DNA of 64,000 nt from Aurantiacibacter odishensis (GTDB lineage Bacteria; Pseudomonadota; Alphaproteobacteria; Sphingomonadales; Sphingomonadaceae): NCBI RefSeq assembly GCF_003605195.1, contig NZ_QYOS01000024.1, forward strand, positions 279,501 to 343,500, written 5' to 3'. The notes beneath the pieces were generated by a model that was given only the letters and a program-made list of their open reading frames with translations, did no database searches and was not told where the DNA came from. Made by a program: the position numbers and the translations under genes. Below, in pieces: positions 15,233 to 24,301 of this stretch; position 1 is the stretch's first letter, and each line of letters opens with the position of its first letter.

Positions 15233-17334
15233 GCGCGAAACTCCCATTCAACGCTGCATCGCTGGCGCTGCCCGCAGGCATTCTGGCGCTGATCGCCATG
15301 ATGGTGCTGCCCATTCCCACGGTGATGCTGGACGTGTTCTTCGTCTTCAACATCGCGCTGTCCATCGGCGTGCTGATGGCGGCGCTGAACGCTACGAAGC
15401 CGCTCGATTTCAGTGCCTTTCCCACCGTCCTGCTGTTCGCCACGCTGCTGCGCCTCGCGCTCAACGTCGCTTCCACCCGCATCGTGCTGGTGAACGGGCA
15501 CGAGGGGGAAGGCGCTGCCGGACAGGTGATCGAGAGCTTCGGCGCTTTCCTTGTCGGAGGCAATTTCGCCGTCGGGCTGTTCGTCTTCATCATCCTGCTG
15601 ATCATCAACCTGGTGGTAATCACCAAGGGCGCGGGCCGCGTGTCGGAAGTGTCCGCCCGCTTCACGCTGGACGCCTTGCCCGGCAAGCAGATGGCGATCG
15701 ATGCCGATATCGCCGCCGGGCTGATGACGGCAGAGGAAGCCAAGGCCCGCCGCGTGGAAGTGTCGACCGAGGCCGATTTCTACGGTTCGATGGATGGTGC
15801 CAGCAAGTTCGTGAAAGGCGATGCCATCGCCGCCATGCTGATTCTGGCGGTGAACATCATCGCCGGCACCGGCCTTGGCATGATCAGCCACGGCATGAGC
15901 GCGGGCGAAGCGGCGGAAACTTTCATCACGCTGGCCGTGGGCGATGCACTGGTGGCGCAGGTGCCCGCGCTGCTGCTCTCCATCGCCGCTGCCGCCATCG
16001 TGACCCGCGTCACCGATGCCAGCGACCTTGTCGGACAGATCGGGCGGCAGTTCTCCAATCCTGCAAGCTGGCTGCCGGTGGCGCTGGTGCTGGGCGCGAT
16101 CGGGATGATCCCGGCCATGCCGCAGATGGTGTTCCTGCCCGCCGCCGCGCTGGCCTTCTGGCTCTACCGCACGCTGAAACGCAAGCTGGATGCGCCGCTG
16201 GTCGAGCCGGTGGAAGACGTACCTGACGAGCCGCAGCGCATCGAAATCGCCGATGTCAGCGACCATACGCTGGTGACGCTGGAGATGGGCTACGGCCTCG
16301 TCCACCTCGTCGACGAGGGGAAAGGCGCGCCGCTCGTCACCCGCGTTACCGGGGTGCGCAAGCAGCTGAGCCAGGCCTTTGGCTTCGTCGTGCCGCAGTT
16401 CCGCATCCGGGACTCGCTCGATCTGCCCGCAAACGATTATCGCGTGGTGCTGGGCGGGGTGGAACTGGCGCGGGCAGAGGCGCGGCCCGATGCCATTCTC
16501 GCCATCGATACAGGCGAGGTGAGCCGGAACCACGGTCTTGCGGGGCAGCCCACCACCGATCCCAGCTTCGGCTGCCCGGCGCTGTGGATTTCCCCTGCCG
16601 AGCGCGACCATGCCGTGGCCGAGGGTTTCCTCACCGTTGCCGCCGACACCGTGATCGCCACGCACCTCAACCAATTGTTGCAGGAACGCGGGGCGCAACT
16701 GCTGGGGCCGGAGGAAGTGCGCAGCCTGCTGGATGCCGCAAAGGACCGGGCGCCGGGGCTGGTGGAGGCCATTCACCCGGACCCGCTCTCCCTCGCTGCG
16801 ATCACCCGGATGCTGCGCGCGTTGCTGGCCGATGGCATCAGCCTCGCCCACCCGGTGCCGATCCTTTCCAGCCTCGCGTTGGGGTTGCAAGTCACCAAGG
16901 ATTTCGACGCGCTGGTGGACCATATCCGCGCCGACCTTGGCGGCTGGCTGGTGGGGCAGGTGTGCCCGCCGACGCAGGCGCTGGGCGTGCTGACGCTGGA
17001 TGCCGAACTGGAAAGCGCCATCCTTGGCGGGATGCGCGATCCGGCGACGGGGCAGCCGGTGATCGAACCCGATTGCGCGCGGATGATCGGCGATGCCGTG
17101 ACCGCGAACATGGCCGAGCATTCCTCCCGCGGTCTTGCCCTGATCGTGCAGCCACCCGCCCGCCGCGCGCTGGCCGCGCTGCTGCGCCAGCGTGCGCCCG
17201 GCTGTCTTGTCCTTTCCATTGCCGAATTGCCGCCCAGCCAGCCGGTGGAAGTGATTGCCGTGATCGGCGGCCGCGCTTCGCCGCCTGCTCCCCCACAATT
17301 GCCTGACGCATCACAAGAGGTGCTTGCCGCATGA
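15229..17334 (+). CDS. flhA: Flagellar export gate protein FlhA
   Basis: FlhA is the nonameric gate of the flagellar type III export apparatus. The 701 residues have about eight N-terminal membrane segments, the conserved FHIPEP-family loop (LRLALNVASTRIVLVNGHEG and ADFYGSMDGASKFVKGDA), and a C-terminal cytosolic domain from about residue 320 for chaperone-substrate docking. The start is GTG and overlaps the muramidase stop. fliA follows with a 4-bp overlap. Confidence 0.96.
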   Translation: MSAKLPFNAASLALPAGILALIAMMVLPIPTVMLDVFFVFNIALSIGVLMAALNATKPLDFSAFPTVLLFATLLRLALNVASTRIVLVNGHEGEGAAGQVIESFGAFLVGGNFAVGLFVFIILLIINLVVITKGAGRVSEVSARFTLDALPGKQMAIDADIAAGLMTAEEAKARRVEVSTEADFYGSMDGASKFVKGDAIAAMLILAVNIIAGTGLGMISHGMSAGEAAETFITLAVGDALVAQVPALLLSIAAAAIVTRVTDASDLVGQIGRQFSNPASWLPVALVLGAIGMIPAMPQMVFLPAAALAFWLYRTLKRKLDAPLVEPVEDVPDEPQRIEIADVSDHTLVTLEMGYGLVHLVDEGKGAPLVTRVTGVRKQLSQAFGFVVPQFRIRDSLDLPANDYRVVLGGVELARAEARPDAILAIDTGEVSRNHGLAGQPTTDPSFGCPALWISPAERDHAVAEGFLTVAADTVIATHLNQLLQERGAQLLGPEEVRSLLDAAKDRAPGLVEAIHPDPLSLAAITRMLRALLADGISLAHPVPILSSLALGLQVTKDFDALVDHIRADLGGWLVGQVCPPTQALGVLTLDAELESAILGGMRDPATGQPVIEPDCARMIGDAVTANMAEHSSRGLALIVQPPARRALAALLRQRAPGCLVLSIAELPPSQPVEVIAVIGGRASPPAPPQLPDASQEVLAA

Positions 17335-18047
17335 AACACGATCCATCTGCCTTTGCCGCCGCCTACCAGGGGGCCGACGTGGTGAGCGACCGCGTGCGCC
17401 GCTTCGTGCCGATGGTGCGCAAGGCCGCCTGGCACATCAACGGCGCGGGCCGAGAGGGGCTGGAGATAGAGGACCTGATGCAGGCCGGCTTCATCGCCCT
17501 GACAGAAGCCGCCCGCAACCACGAGGGGCCAGGCGAGGACGGCTTCGCCGCATACGCCAAGCTGCGCGTGCGCGGGGCCATGTTCGACCTCGTGCGCAAG
17601 ACCATGCCGGGCAGCCGGGGCGCAGCGAAAAGACGGCGCGAGATCGAGGAGGCGCGGCGCGAATTCGCGCAGCTTTCGGGCCGCGAACCGGGGCACGACG
17701 AACTGGCCGCGCTGGTGGACATGACGCCCGCCGAGCTCTCGCAGCACTTGGGCGACGAAGTGCACCTCGTCTCGATGGACTCGGCCTACGACGATGCCAG
17801 CGATGTCTTCGCCAGCGACCTGCCCGATCCCTTCGCGCTGGTCAGTGAGATGCAGGACAACGCGCGGCTGGGCGATGCGATGGTCAGGCTGCCCGATCGG
17901 CTGCAACTGGTGCTGCAACTCTATTTCGTGGAGGAATTGAACCTCACCGAGATTGCGCAGGTGCTGGAGATCAGCGTGCCGCGCGTCCACCAGTTGAAGG
18001 CGCAGGCGCTGGTGAAGATCCGGCAACTGATGGCGGACGAGGAGTAG
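17331..18047 (+). CDS. fliA: Flagellar sigma-28 factor FliA
   Basis: The 238 residues have sigma region 2 (IEDLMQAGFIALTEAARNHEG and FAAYAKLRVRGAMFDLVR), region 3 and region 4 (LTEIAQVLEISVPRVHQLKAQAL) of the FliA/WhiG class. It would transcribe late flagellar genes such as flagellin once FlgM is exported. Placement at the end of the sigma-54 operon fits the class hierarchy RpoN to FliA. Confidence 0.93.
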   Translation: MKHDPSAFAAAYQGADVVSDRVRRFVPMVRKAAWHINGAGREGLEIEDLMQAGFIALTEAARNHEGPGEDGFAAYAKLRVRGAMFDLVRKTMPGSRGAAKRRREIEEARREFAQLSGREPGHDELAALVDMTPAELSQHLGDEVHLVSMDSAYDDASDVFASDLPDPFALVSEMQDNARLGDAMVRLPDRLQLVLQLYFVEELNLTEIAQVLEISVPRVHQLKAQALVKIRQLMADEE

Positions 18048-18082
18048 CTGGCGCGCGGGTTGGCCGCTGCTATAGCCCGTCC

Positions 18083-18628
18083 ATGCCCGCCTTCTTCCTC
18101 ACGTTCATCGCGGTGGTCGCTGCCATGGTGGCAGGGCGCGATGCCATGCGGGTGGCGCGCCTGCGCTCGACACTGGGGTGGACCGGGCCGCTGCTCGTAA
18201 CCGCAGTGCTGGCGGCGCTGGCAGGCGCTGCCCTTGCCGCGTGGATCGCAAGCGGGCTCGCCCACTTGATTCCGGCAAGTTTCAAGCCTGTCGTCGTAGC
18301 CGTGGCGCTGCTGCTGGCAGGGCTGGAAGTGCTGCTGAGGACACCGCCCGCCAAGCCGCGCGAGCCGACCCGCTCAATGGGCGCGATCACGCTGGTCCTG
18401 CTCCTTGGTATGGTGACTGATGCCAGCGGCTTCATCATTCTCTCGCTGGCCATCGCGACGGGCGAGATGCTGCTGGCGGCGGCGGGCGGCGCCATGGGCG
18501 CGCTGGTGGTGCTGGTAGGAGCAATTGTGGCGGCGGAGGACTGGCAGGCGCTGCCCCTGGACCTATTGCGCCGCATTGTCGGGGCGGGCCTGATACTCGC
18601 AGCGGTAGTAATCGCCTTTCTTTTCTGA
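18083..18628 (+). CDS. Multi-pass membrane protein, function unknown
   Basis: The 181 residues consist largely of about six hydrophobic segments with short loops (for example LLVTAVLAALAGAALAAWIA and ITLVLLLGMVTDASGFIILSL). The two-half layout resembles UPF0016/GDT1-type cation transporters, but the diagnostic E-x-G-D-K/R motif is not evident, so no function is assigned. It follows fliA by 35 bp and could be cotranscribed with it. Confidence 0.6.
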   Translation: MPAFFLTFIAVVAAMVAGRDAMRVARLRSTLGWTGPLLVTAVLAALAGAALAAWIASGLAHLIPASFKPVVVAVALLLAGLEVLLRTPPAKPREPTRSMGAITLVLLLGMVTDASGFIILSLAIATGEMLLAAAGGAMGALVVLVGAIVAAEDWQALPLDLLRRIVGAGLILAAVVIAFLF

Positions 18629-18678
18629 AGCTTGGGCGATCATCGGTTCAGCCGATCACCGTATCCGGTCAAAATCCT

Positions 18679-18703
18679 GAAACCGAGGGCGAGTAAGGCC
18701 GTT
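18679..18703 (+). promoter_or_regulatory. Possible EcfG-type promoter of dps
   Basis: GAAAC, 16 bp, then CGTT lies 37 bp before the dps start. It differs by one base from the general-stress consensus GGAAC-N16/17-CGTT. dps genes are common EcfG targets in alphaproteobacteria. Confidence 0.35.
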
Positions 18704-18740
18704 GGTTAGGCAAACAGACAATCGAAAGGACGAGAGTTAC

Positions 18741-19202
18741 ATGGCATCCGCTGGAGACAATTCGAAAACCGCGCTGATCGAAGGGCTGAACGGCCTGCTG
18801 GCCGATCACATGGCGCTGTATTTCAAGACCAAGAATTTCCACTGGCACGTAAAGGGTCCGCGTTTCCGCGACCTGCACCTGCTGTTCGACGAACAGGCGG
18901 TGGAAATCCGCGACCAGATCGACGACATCGGAGAGCGGGTTCGCAAGAACGGCGAACTCACGCTGACCTCCATCGGCTCGGTCGCGAAGCATACCCAGAT
19001 CAAGGATCAGGACGACACCTCGCTCGCCGCCGAGGACATGGTTCGCGAACTGCGCGACGATAATCAGAAGATGGTCGAGCGCCTGAAGGAACTGAAAAAG
19101 CATGCCGAAGCGGCAGGCGACAACGCCACCGACGGCCTGCTGGACGACTGGACCGACATGGCCGAGGAACGCGTCTGGTTCCTCGATTCCACGCTCGGGT
19201 AA
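18741..19202 (+). CDS. dps: Dps-family DNA-binding ferritin-like protein
   Basis: Dps dodecamers oxidise and store iron and protect DNA during starvation and peroxide stress. The ATG at 18741 (after AAAGGACGAGAG) gives 153 residues. The ferroxidase signature is present: FHWHVKGPRFRDLHLLFDEQ with the His and Asp iron ligands, followed by AVEIRDQIDDIGERV. An intrinsic terminator follows the gene. Confidence 0.93.
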   Translation: MASAGDNSKTALIEGLNGLLADHMALYFKTKNFHWHVKGPRFRDLHLLFDEQAVEIRDQIDDIGERVRKNGELTLTSIGSVAKHTQIKDQDDTSLAAEDMVRELRDDNQKMVERLKELKKHAEAAGDNATDGLLDDWTDMAEERVWFLDSTLG

Positions 19203-19224
19203 ATTTGCCCCACCGCACTACCAC

Positions 19225-19258
19225 AACCGCCGCGCAGCACTCGCTACGCGGCGGTTTT
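19225..19258 (+). terminator. Rho-independent terminator after dps
   Basis: AACCGCCGCG and CGCGGCGGTT form a perfect 10-bp stem with a 12-base loop, followed by a short T run. It lies 22 bp after the dps stop and before the next gene. Confidence 0.85.
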
Positions 19259-19275
19259 GCGTCTAGGAGACTGCC

Positions 19276-19896
19276 ATGGCCGACATCGACATCATTGAGA
19301 ACGCAGGCGACGACACCATCGCCACTTTCATCGAAGCAATCCTGCGCAGCAAGCTGATCGAAAGCGACGCGCCCGTTGCCATCAGCGTGCCGGGCGGTTC
19401 CACGCCGTTCCCGATCATGCGCGAACTGGTGAAAGCCGATCTCGAATGGAGCCGCGTGACCGTCTGGCCGGGCGACGACCGAGTGGTGCCCGAAGATCAC
19501 GAGGCCAGCAACACCGGCAAGATCCGCGCGTTGTTCGAGCCTGTCGGCGCACATGTCGCCACACTCACGGTAATGGAGCAGGTGCCCCATTTCGCGCTGG
19601 TGTGGCTGGGCATGGGCGCGGACGGCCATATTGCCAGCCTGTTTCCCAACACCGATCCGAAAGCGGACGACGACGCTCCGATCCGGCGCCTCACGCCCGA
19701 TCCGCTCCCTCCCGAAGCGCCGTTCGACCGGGTGACGCTGACCATCCCTTCGCTGCTCGACAGCGACGCGCTGATGTTCGTGATCCGCGGCGACGACAAG
19801 CGCGCGGTCTTCGATGCCGCAGCCGAGGGCGAGAGCGACCTGCCGGTGGCGCGCCTGCTGGGCGCGGCGCGCCAGCAGGTGACATGCTTCACCTAA
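19276..19896 (+). CDS. pgl: 6-phosphogluconolactonase-like protein (NagB/RpiA fold)
   Basis: The 206 residues match the 6-phosphogluconolactonase family, which hydrolyses 6-phosphogluconolactone in the Entner-Doudoroff and pentose phosphate routes. Motifs include ISVPGGSTPFPI (phosphate loop), VTVWPGDDRVVPEDHEASN and WLGMGADGHIASLFP with the catalytic His. It is somewhat shorter than usual (about 230). It overlaps the following Nudix start by 13 bp. GGAG precedes the ATG. Confidence 0.85.
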   Translation: MADIDIIENAGDDTIATFIEAILRSKLIESDAPVAISVPGGSTPFPIMRELVKADLEWSRVTVWPGDDRVVPEDHEASNTGKIRALFEPVGAHVATLTVMEQVPHFALVWLGMGADGHIASLFPNTDPKADDDAPIRRLTPDPLPPEAPFDRVTLTIPSLLDSDALMFVIRGDDKRAVFDAAAEGESDLPVARLLGAARQQVTCFT

Positions 19897-20348
19897 TCCC
19901 CGCGCCGTTGCACCGCGCGGTCCTGCCGCTCGGCCATGCGCTGCGCAAGACCTACCTCCGCCTGTTCAAGCCCCGCATCGCCGGGGTGGCGGTGTTCATC
20001 CGTGACGAGCACGAGCGCGTGCTGCTGATCCGACAGTCCTACGGCTCCGGCCACTGGACCACGCCTGCGGGCGGTGCGCGCCTCAGCGAAGACCCCGAAC
20101 TGGCCATCCGCCGCGAAGTTCGCGAGGAGCTTTCCTGCGAGCTTGTCGAACTGGTGCTGCTGCACGAGGGTGAGGACACCATGCACGGCGCGCCGCACCG
20201 GCACTGGATATTCCACGCCCGCGCCGATGGAGAGCCAAGGCCCGATCTTCGCGAAGTGATCGAGGCGCGGTGGTTCGCGCTCGATGACCTACCGCAACCG
20301 TTGACCCACTCGACTGAAAAGCGGCTGGAGGTTCTAAAGCAGCGATAG
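19884..20348 (+). CDS. Nudix hydrolase
   Basis: The 154-residue protein has a Nudix domain from about residue 32. The Nudix box begins GGARLSED and ends REVREEL, giving GX5EX7REUXEE, with Ser where the consensus has the final Gly. The substrate cannot be inferred. Its start lies inside the pgl 3' end. Its last 15 bp overlap the end of dinB on the opposite strand. Confidence 0.82.
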   Translation: MLHLIPAPLHRAVLPLGHALRKTYLRLFKPRIAGVAVFIRDEHERVLLIRQSYGSGHWTTPAGGARLSEDPELAIRREVREELSCELVELVLLHEGEDTMHGAPHRHWIFHARADGEPRPDLREVIEARWFALDDLPQPLTHSTEKRLEVLKQR

Positions 20349-21470
20349 CTGGGCGTCGTCGCGCGGTTTCTGCTCTGGGCCGTCCCGGTCCAGATTGCTG
20401 AGTGTCAGTCCCATCAGCCGGATCGGCATGGGCAGCGGCAACTCGTCTTCCAGTATGGCGCGCGCGGTAGCGGCGAACTGCGCCTTGTCCGCCACCGGCT
20501 GGGCCTGGCTGCGGGAGCGGGTGGCGATCTGGAAATCGTTGAACTTCAGTTTCAGCGTGACGGTGCGCCCCTTCGCCTGCTTGGCGGCGATCCGCTCCCA
20601 CACGATGTCTATGATCCGCTCCAGTGTGTCGCGCAGCTCGTCCTCGGCGGAGATATCCTCGCTGAAGGTGCGCTCCCCGCCGATGGACTTGCGAATGCGG
20701 TTGGCGCGCACGGGCCTGAGGTCGATCCCACGCGCCGCGCGGTAGAGGTAATCTCCGAAACTTCCGAAGTTCGCCGCCAGCCACTCGCGGTCCTTTTGGG
20801 CGAGGTCCGCGCCTGTCTCGATGCCGAGCCTCGCCATCTTCTCCGCGCCCTTGGGGCCGACCCCGTGGAAGCGGCGGATGGGCAGGCTCTGCACGAAAGC
20901 CGCGCCTTCGCCGGGGCGGATCACGCACAGGCCATCGGGCTTGTTCTGGTCGCTCGCCAGCTTGGCCAGGAACTTGTTGTACGAAACGCCCGCGCTCGCC
21001 GTCAGCTGCGTGACTTCGCGGATCTGCCGCCGGATGGCCTGCGCGATGGCGGTGGCCGAGCCGAGGCCGTGGCGATCCTCGGTCACGTCGAGGTAGGCCT
21101 CGTCGAGGCTCAGCGGCTCCACGTGCGGAGTGTAGTGATGGAAGATCGCACGGATCTGTTCCGAGACTTCGCGATAGACGTCGAAGCGGCTCTTGCAGAA
21201 GATCAGGTCCGGGCACTTTCGCTTCGCCGTGACGGAGGGCATTGCGCTCTTCACGCCGTACTTGCGCGCTTCGTAACTGGCGGCGGCCACCACGCCGCGT
21301 CCGCTCGATCCGCCAACGGCCACCGGCTTGCCGCGCAACTCCGGGTTGTCGCGCTGCTCCACGCTGGCGAAGAAGGCGTCCATGTCGACGTGGATGATCT
21401 TGCGCAGGCCATCGGCCTCGGGCGGCGCGTCGTCGCCGTCGCATTCCTGGATGTCGTCGGGATTCGCCAT
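20334..21470 (-). CDS. dinB: DNA polymerase IV (Y family)
   Basis: Pol IV performs error-prone translesion synthesis. The ATG at 21470 gives 378 residues. A TTG-type start at 21497 would add nine. Catalytic acids lie in IIHVDMDAFFASVEQ and SLDEAYLDV, the thumb HhH region is RRFHGVGPKGAEKMARLGI, and a little-finger domain follows. The C-terminal QLSLL is a beta-clamp binding motif. It converges on, and overlaps by 15 bp, the Nudix gene. Confidence 0.95.
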   Translation of the reverse strand: MANPDDIQECDGDDAPPEADGLRKIIHVDMDAFFASVEQRDNPELRGKPVAVGGSSGRGVVAAASYEARKYGVKSAMPSVTAKRKCPDLIFCKSRFDVYREVSEQIRAIFHHYTPHVEPLSLDEAYLDVTEDRHGLGSATAIAQAIRRQIREVTQLTASAGVSYNKFLAKLASDQNKPDGLCVIRPGEGAAFVQSLPIRRFHGVGPKGAEKMARLGIETGADLAQKDREWLAANFGSFGDYLYRAARGIDLRPVRANRIRKSIGGERTFSEDISAEDELRDTLERIIDIVWERIAAKQAKGRTVTLKLKFNDFQIATRSRSQAQPVADKAQFAATARAILEDELPLPMPIRLMGLTLSNLDRDGPEQKPRDDAQLSLL

Positions 21471-21548
21471 CACGAGGGCTCTATAGCCTTTTGGCACGAA
21501 GTTGACTTAATCCTTTTCTCGCCCGCCAAACTTGGCCAAAGGGACTGC

Positions 21549-22814
21549 GTGACGAGCCTTACCATCACCGCTGCAGACGGATCCGGCCGCAAGGTCGGGC
21601 AACGCGAGTTCATCGTGCTGATGGCCACGTTGATGAGCCTGAACGCGCTCGCCATCGATGCCATGCTGCCCGCGCTGGACGAAATCGCCAGCACCTTCTC
21701 GGTGGACGATCCCAACCGTCGCCAGCTGGTGGTGGGCGTATACCTGCTGGCTACCGGCTTCGGCAGCCTGGTGCCCGGCCTGTTCGCAGACAGGTTCGGC
21801 AGGCGACCTGTGCTGTTCGTCAGCCTCGCCATCTACCTTGTCGCATCGCTGCTTTGCATGTTCGCCCCCAGTTTCGAGATACTGCTGGCGCTTCGTGCGG
21901 CACAGGGGTTCGGCACGGCAGGACTGATGGTGCTGCCCGCCGCGATCATCCGCGACCGGTTCGACGGGGATGCCATGGCGCGGCTGATCTCGATGATCTT
22001 CATCGTTTTCATGGCCGTACCCGTGCTGGCCCCAACGCTCGGGCAGATCGTGCTGACTTTCGCCAGCTGGGAATGGATATTCTTCGCCCTCGCCCTGTTC
22101 GGCATCGGCGCGGCGGCCTGGGCGGCAAAGCGCCTGCCCGAAACGCTGGACCCGCGCCACCGGCAGAAGATCGACCCGCGCACCATCGTCCACAACCTGC
22201 CGCTCACCTTCCGCACGCGCGAGGCGGTGGGATATGTGCTGGCAGCCGGCCTCACGTTCGGCGCGGTGTTCGGCTACATCAATTCCGCGCAGCAATTGAT
22301 CGGCGAGCATTTCGGGGCGGAGGAGCAGTTCCCGCTGATCTTCGGCGCATCGGCGGCGACGCTGGCCTTCTCCAGCTTTGCCAATTCGCGCATTGTCGAG
22401 CGGTTCGGCGCGCGGCGCGTATCGCACACTGCGCTGATCGCCTTCATCCTCGTCAGCGTGGTGCAGGTCTATGCTGCCGAAGTTCACGCGGATTCGCTGG
22501 CGTGGTTCTTCCCGCTGATCAGCATCAACCTTTGCCTGCTGGGTTTCCTCGGCGCGAATTTCGGTTCCATCGCCATGCAGCCCTTCTTCGACAGCGCGGG
22601 CGCGGCAAGCTCGGTGCAGTCCGCCATCCGCATGCTGCTGGGCGCTGTCATGGGCATTGCCATCGGCCAGGCCTACGACGGCACGGCGCTGCCGCTGGCC
22701 ATCGCGCTGCTGGGCAGCAGCCTGATCGCGCTGGCCCTTGTGCTGTTCAGCGAACGTGGCAAGCTGTTCACCCGCCCGCGCAAGCCGCGCTACATCACGG
22801 AGAGCCCGCACTGA
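21549..22814 (+). CDS. Bcr/CflA-family drug-resistance MFS transporter
   Basis: The 421-residue, 12-helix protein belongs to the drug:proton antiporter-1 family (Bcr/CflA). Motif A-like FADRFGRRPVLFVSL lies between helices 2 and 3, and MLPALDEIASTF lies in the first loop. The GTG at 21549 follows AAGGGACTGC. No upstream ATG is credible because the frame there overlaps dinB on the other strand. Its stop overlaps the glpD ATG by one base. Confidence 0.85.
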   Translation: MTSLTITAADGSGRKVGQREFIVLMATLMSLNALAIDAMLPALDEIASTFSVDDPNRRQLVVGVYLLATGFGSLVPGLFADRFGRRPVLFVSLAIYLVASLLCMFAPSFEILLALRAAQGFGTAGLMVLPAAIIRDRFDGDAMARLISMIFIVFMAVPVLAPTLGQIVLTFASWEWIFFALALFGIGAAAWAAKRLPETLDPRHRQKIDPRTIVHNLPLTFRTREAVGYVLAAGLTFGAVFGYINSAQQLIGEHFGAEEQFPLIFGASAATLAFSSFANSRIVERFGARRVSHTALIAFILVSVVQVYAAEVHADSLAWFFPLISINLCLLGFLGANFGSIAMQPFFDSAGAASSVQSAIRMLLGAVMGIAIGQAYDGTALPLAIALLGSSLIALALVLFSERGKLFTRPRKPRYITESPH

Positions 22815-24301
22815 TGCCCGAAACGTCCGCCACACAGCCGTTCGACCTGATCGTGATCGGCGGCGGCGTGAACGGTGCGGGCGTGGCGCGCGATGCGGCG
22901 GGCAGGGGCGCCAGCGTGCTTCTGCTGGAAAAGGGCGACCTTGCCAGCGGCACCTCGTCCAAGAGCACGAAGCTGGTGCACGGCGGGCTGCGCTACCTCG
23001 AATATTACGAATTCGCCCTGGTGCGCGAAGCACTGGGAGAACGCGAAACGCTGTGGTCCATCGCGCCGCACATCATCTGGCCGATGCGCTTCGTGCTGCC
23101 GGTGACGAAGAACATGCGCCCGAAATGGATGCTGCGCGCGGGGCTGTTCCTCTACGATCACATCGGAGGGAAGGGGGCGCTGAAGAAGACGCGCAGCGTG
23201 GACCTGCGCAAGCATCCCGCCGGCGCTTCGCTGGAAGGGCAATACACCCACGCATTCGAATACTCGGACGGGTGGGTGGACGATGCCCGGCTGGTGGTGC
23301 TGAACGCGCTGGATGCCGCCGAATGCGGCGCACAGATCCGCGCCCGCACGCCCGTCACCGCCGCGCGGCGGGAGGGTGAGCTGTGGCACGTTGAAGCGGG
23401 CGGCGAGACGTTCCGGGCCCGCGCGCTGGTGAACGCCGCCGGGCCGGGCGCGGACGAAGTGGCGCGGCTGGTGGGAGAGAACCCCGCCTACGGCATTCGC
23501 CGCGTGCGCGGATCGCATCTCGTAGTGCCGAAGCTGTTCGAGCACGACTGCGCTTACATCCTGCAACAGCCGGACACGCGCATCTGCTTCGCGATCCCGT
23601 GGGAGGACGACTACACGCTGGTGGGCACGACCGATGCTGACCATCCCGGTTCGCTGGACGACGTAAAGGCGAGCGCGGACGAAATTCGCTACCTGTGCGA
23701 CGCGGTGAACCGATATTTCAAACACGACGTGACGCCCGATGACGTGGTGCACACCTACGCAGGTGTGCGCGCGCTCGTGGACGATGGCTCGGGCCGCCCC
23801 GAAGCGGCGTCGCGCGGATACGAACTGGCGCTGAGCGATGCCGGGCGCGGCGCTCCGGTGCTCGGCATATACGGCGGCAAGATCACCTCCTACCGCCACG
23901 TGGCGGAAGACGCGCTGGACAGGCTGGCCGAACGCCTGCCGGTGCTGAAGGGCAAGCACTGGACGGATACGGCTCCGCTGCCCGGCGGCGACATCGACAA
24001 GCACGCGCAGCCCTATCTGTTCCAAGTGCTAAGCGAAGACTTTCCTTTCCTGTCGGAGCGGGACGTGGTGCGCATAGGCCGCGCCTACGGCACCCGTGCG
24101 TGGGACTGGCTGGGCGAGGCGAAAGGGTGGGACGACCTTGGCCACGCGTTCGGTGGCGGGCTTTCGGAGACCGAAGTCACCTACCTGCGCGATCACGAAT
24201 GGGCGCAGACGGCGGACGACATTCTCTGGCGGCGCACCAAGCTGGGAATGCACACGAGCGCAGCGGAGCAGGCGGCTCTGGCGGAATACCTAGGGGGTTA
24301 G
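22814..24301 (+). CDS. glpD: Aerobic glycerol-3-phosphate dehydrogenase
   Basis: GlpD is the FAD enzyme at the inner membrane that oxidises glycerol-3-phosphate to dihydroxyacetone phosphate and feeds electrons to quinone. The 495 residues begin with the FAD motif DLIVIGGGVNGAGVARDAAGRG and contain STKLVHGGLRYLEYYEF and a C-terminal accessory domain from about residue 385. No glpF, glpK or glpR is nearby. It is unusually coupled to the exporter gene upstream and converges with the carboxylase gene, overlapping by 4 bp. Confidence 0.93.
   Translation: MPETSATQPFDLIVIGGGVNGAGVARDAAGRGASVLLLEKGDLASGTSSKSTKLVHGGLRYLEYYEFALVREALGERETLWSIAPHIIWPMRFVLPVTKNMRPKWMLRAGLFLYDHIGGKGALKKTRSVDLRKHPAGASLEGQYTHAFEYSDGWVDDARLVVLNALDAAECGAQIRARTPVTAARREGELWHVEAGGETFRARALVNAAGPGADEVARLVGENPAYGIRRVRGSHLVVPKLFEHDCAYILQQPDTRICFAIPWEDDYTLVGTTDADHPGSLDDVKASADEIRYLCDAVNRYFKHDVTPDDVVHTYAGVRALVDDGSGRPEAASRGYELALSDAGRGAPVLGIYGGKITSYRHVAEDALDRLAERLPVLKGKHWTDTAPLPGGDIDKHAQPYLFQVLSEDFPFLSERDVVRIGRAYGTRAWDWLGEAKGWDDLGHAFGGGLSETEVTYLRDHEWAQTADDILWRRTKLGMHTSAAEQAALAEYLGG

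Noticed and set aside
15202-17298. 698-codon minus-strand open frame opposite flhA
   Set aside because: It mirrors flhA, has an unnatural His/Gln/Arg-rich composition and no family motifs.
21493-21510. TGGCACGAAGTTGACTT as a sigma-54 promoter of the MFS gene
   Set aside because: The -12 position reads GAC rather than GC at the invariant spacing, and the gene has no link to RpoN functions.
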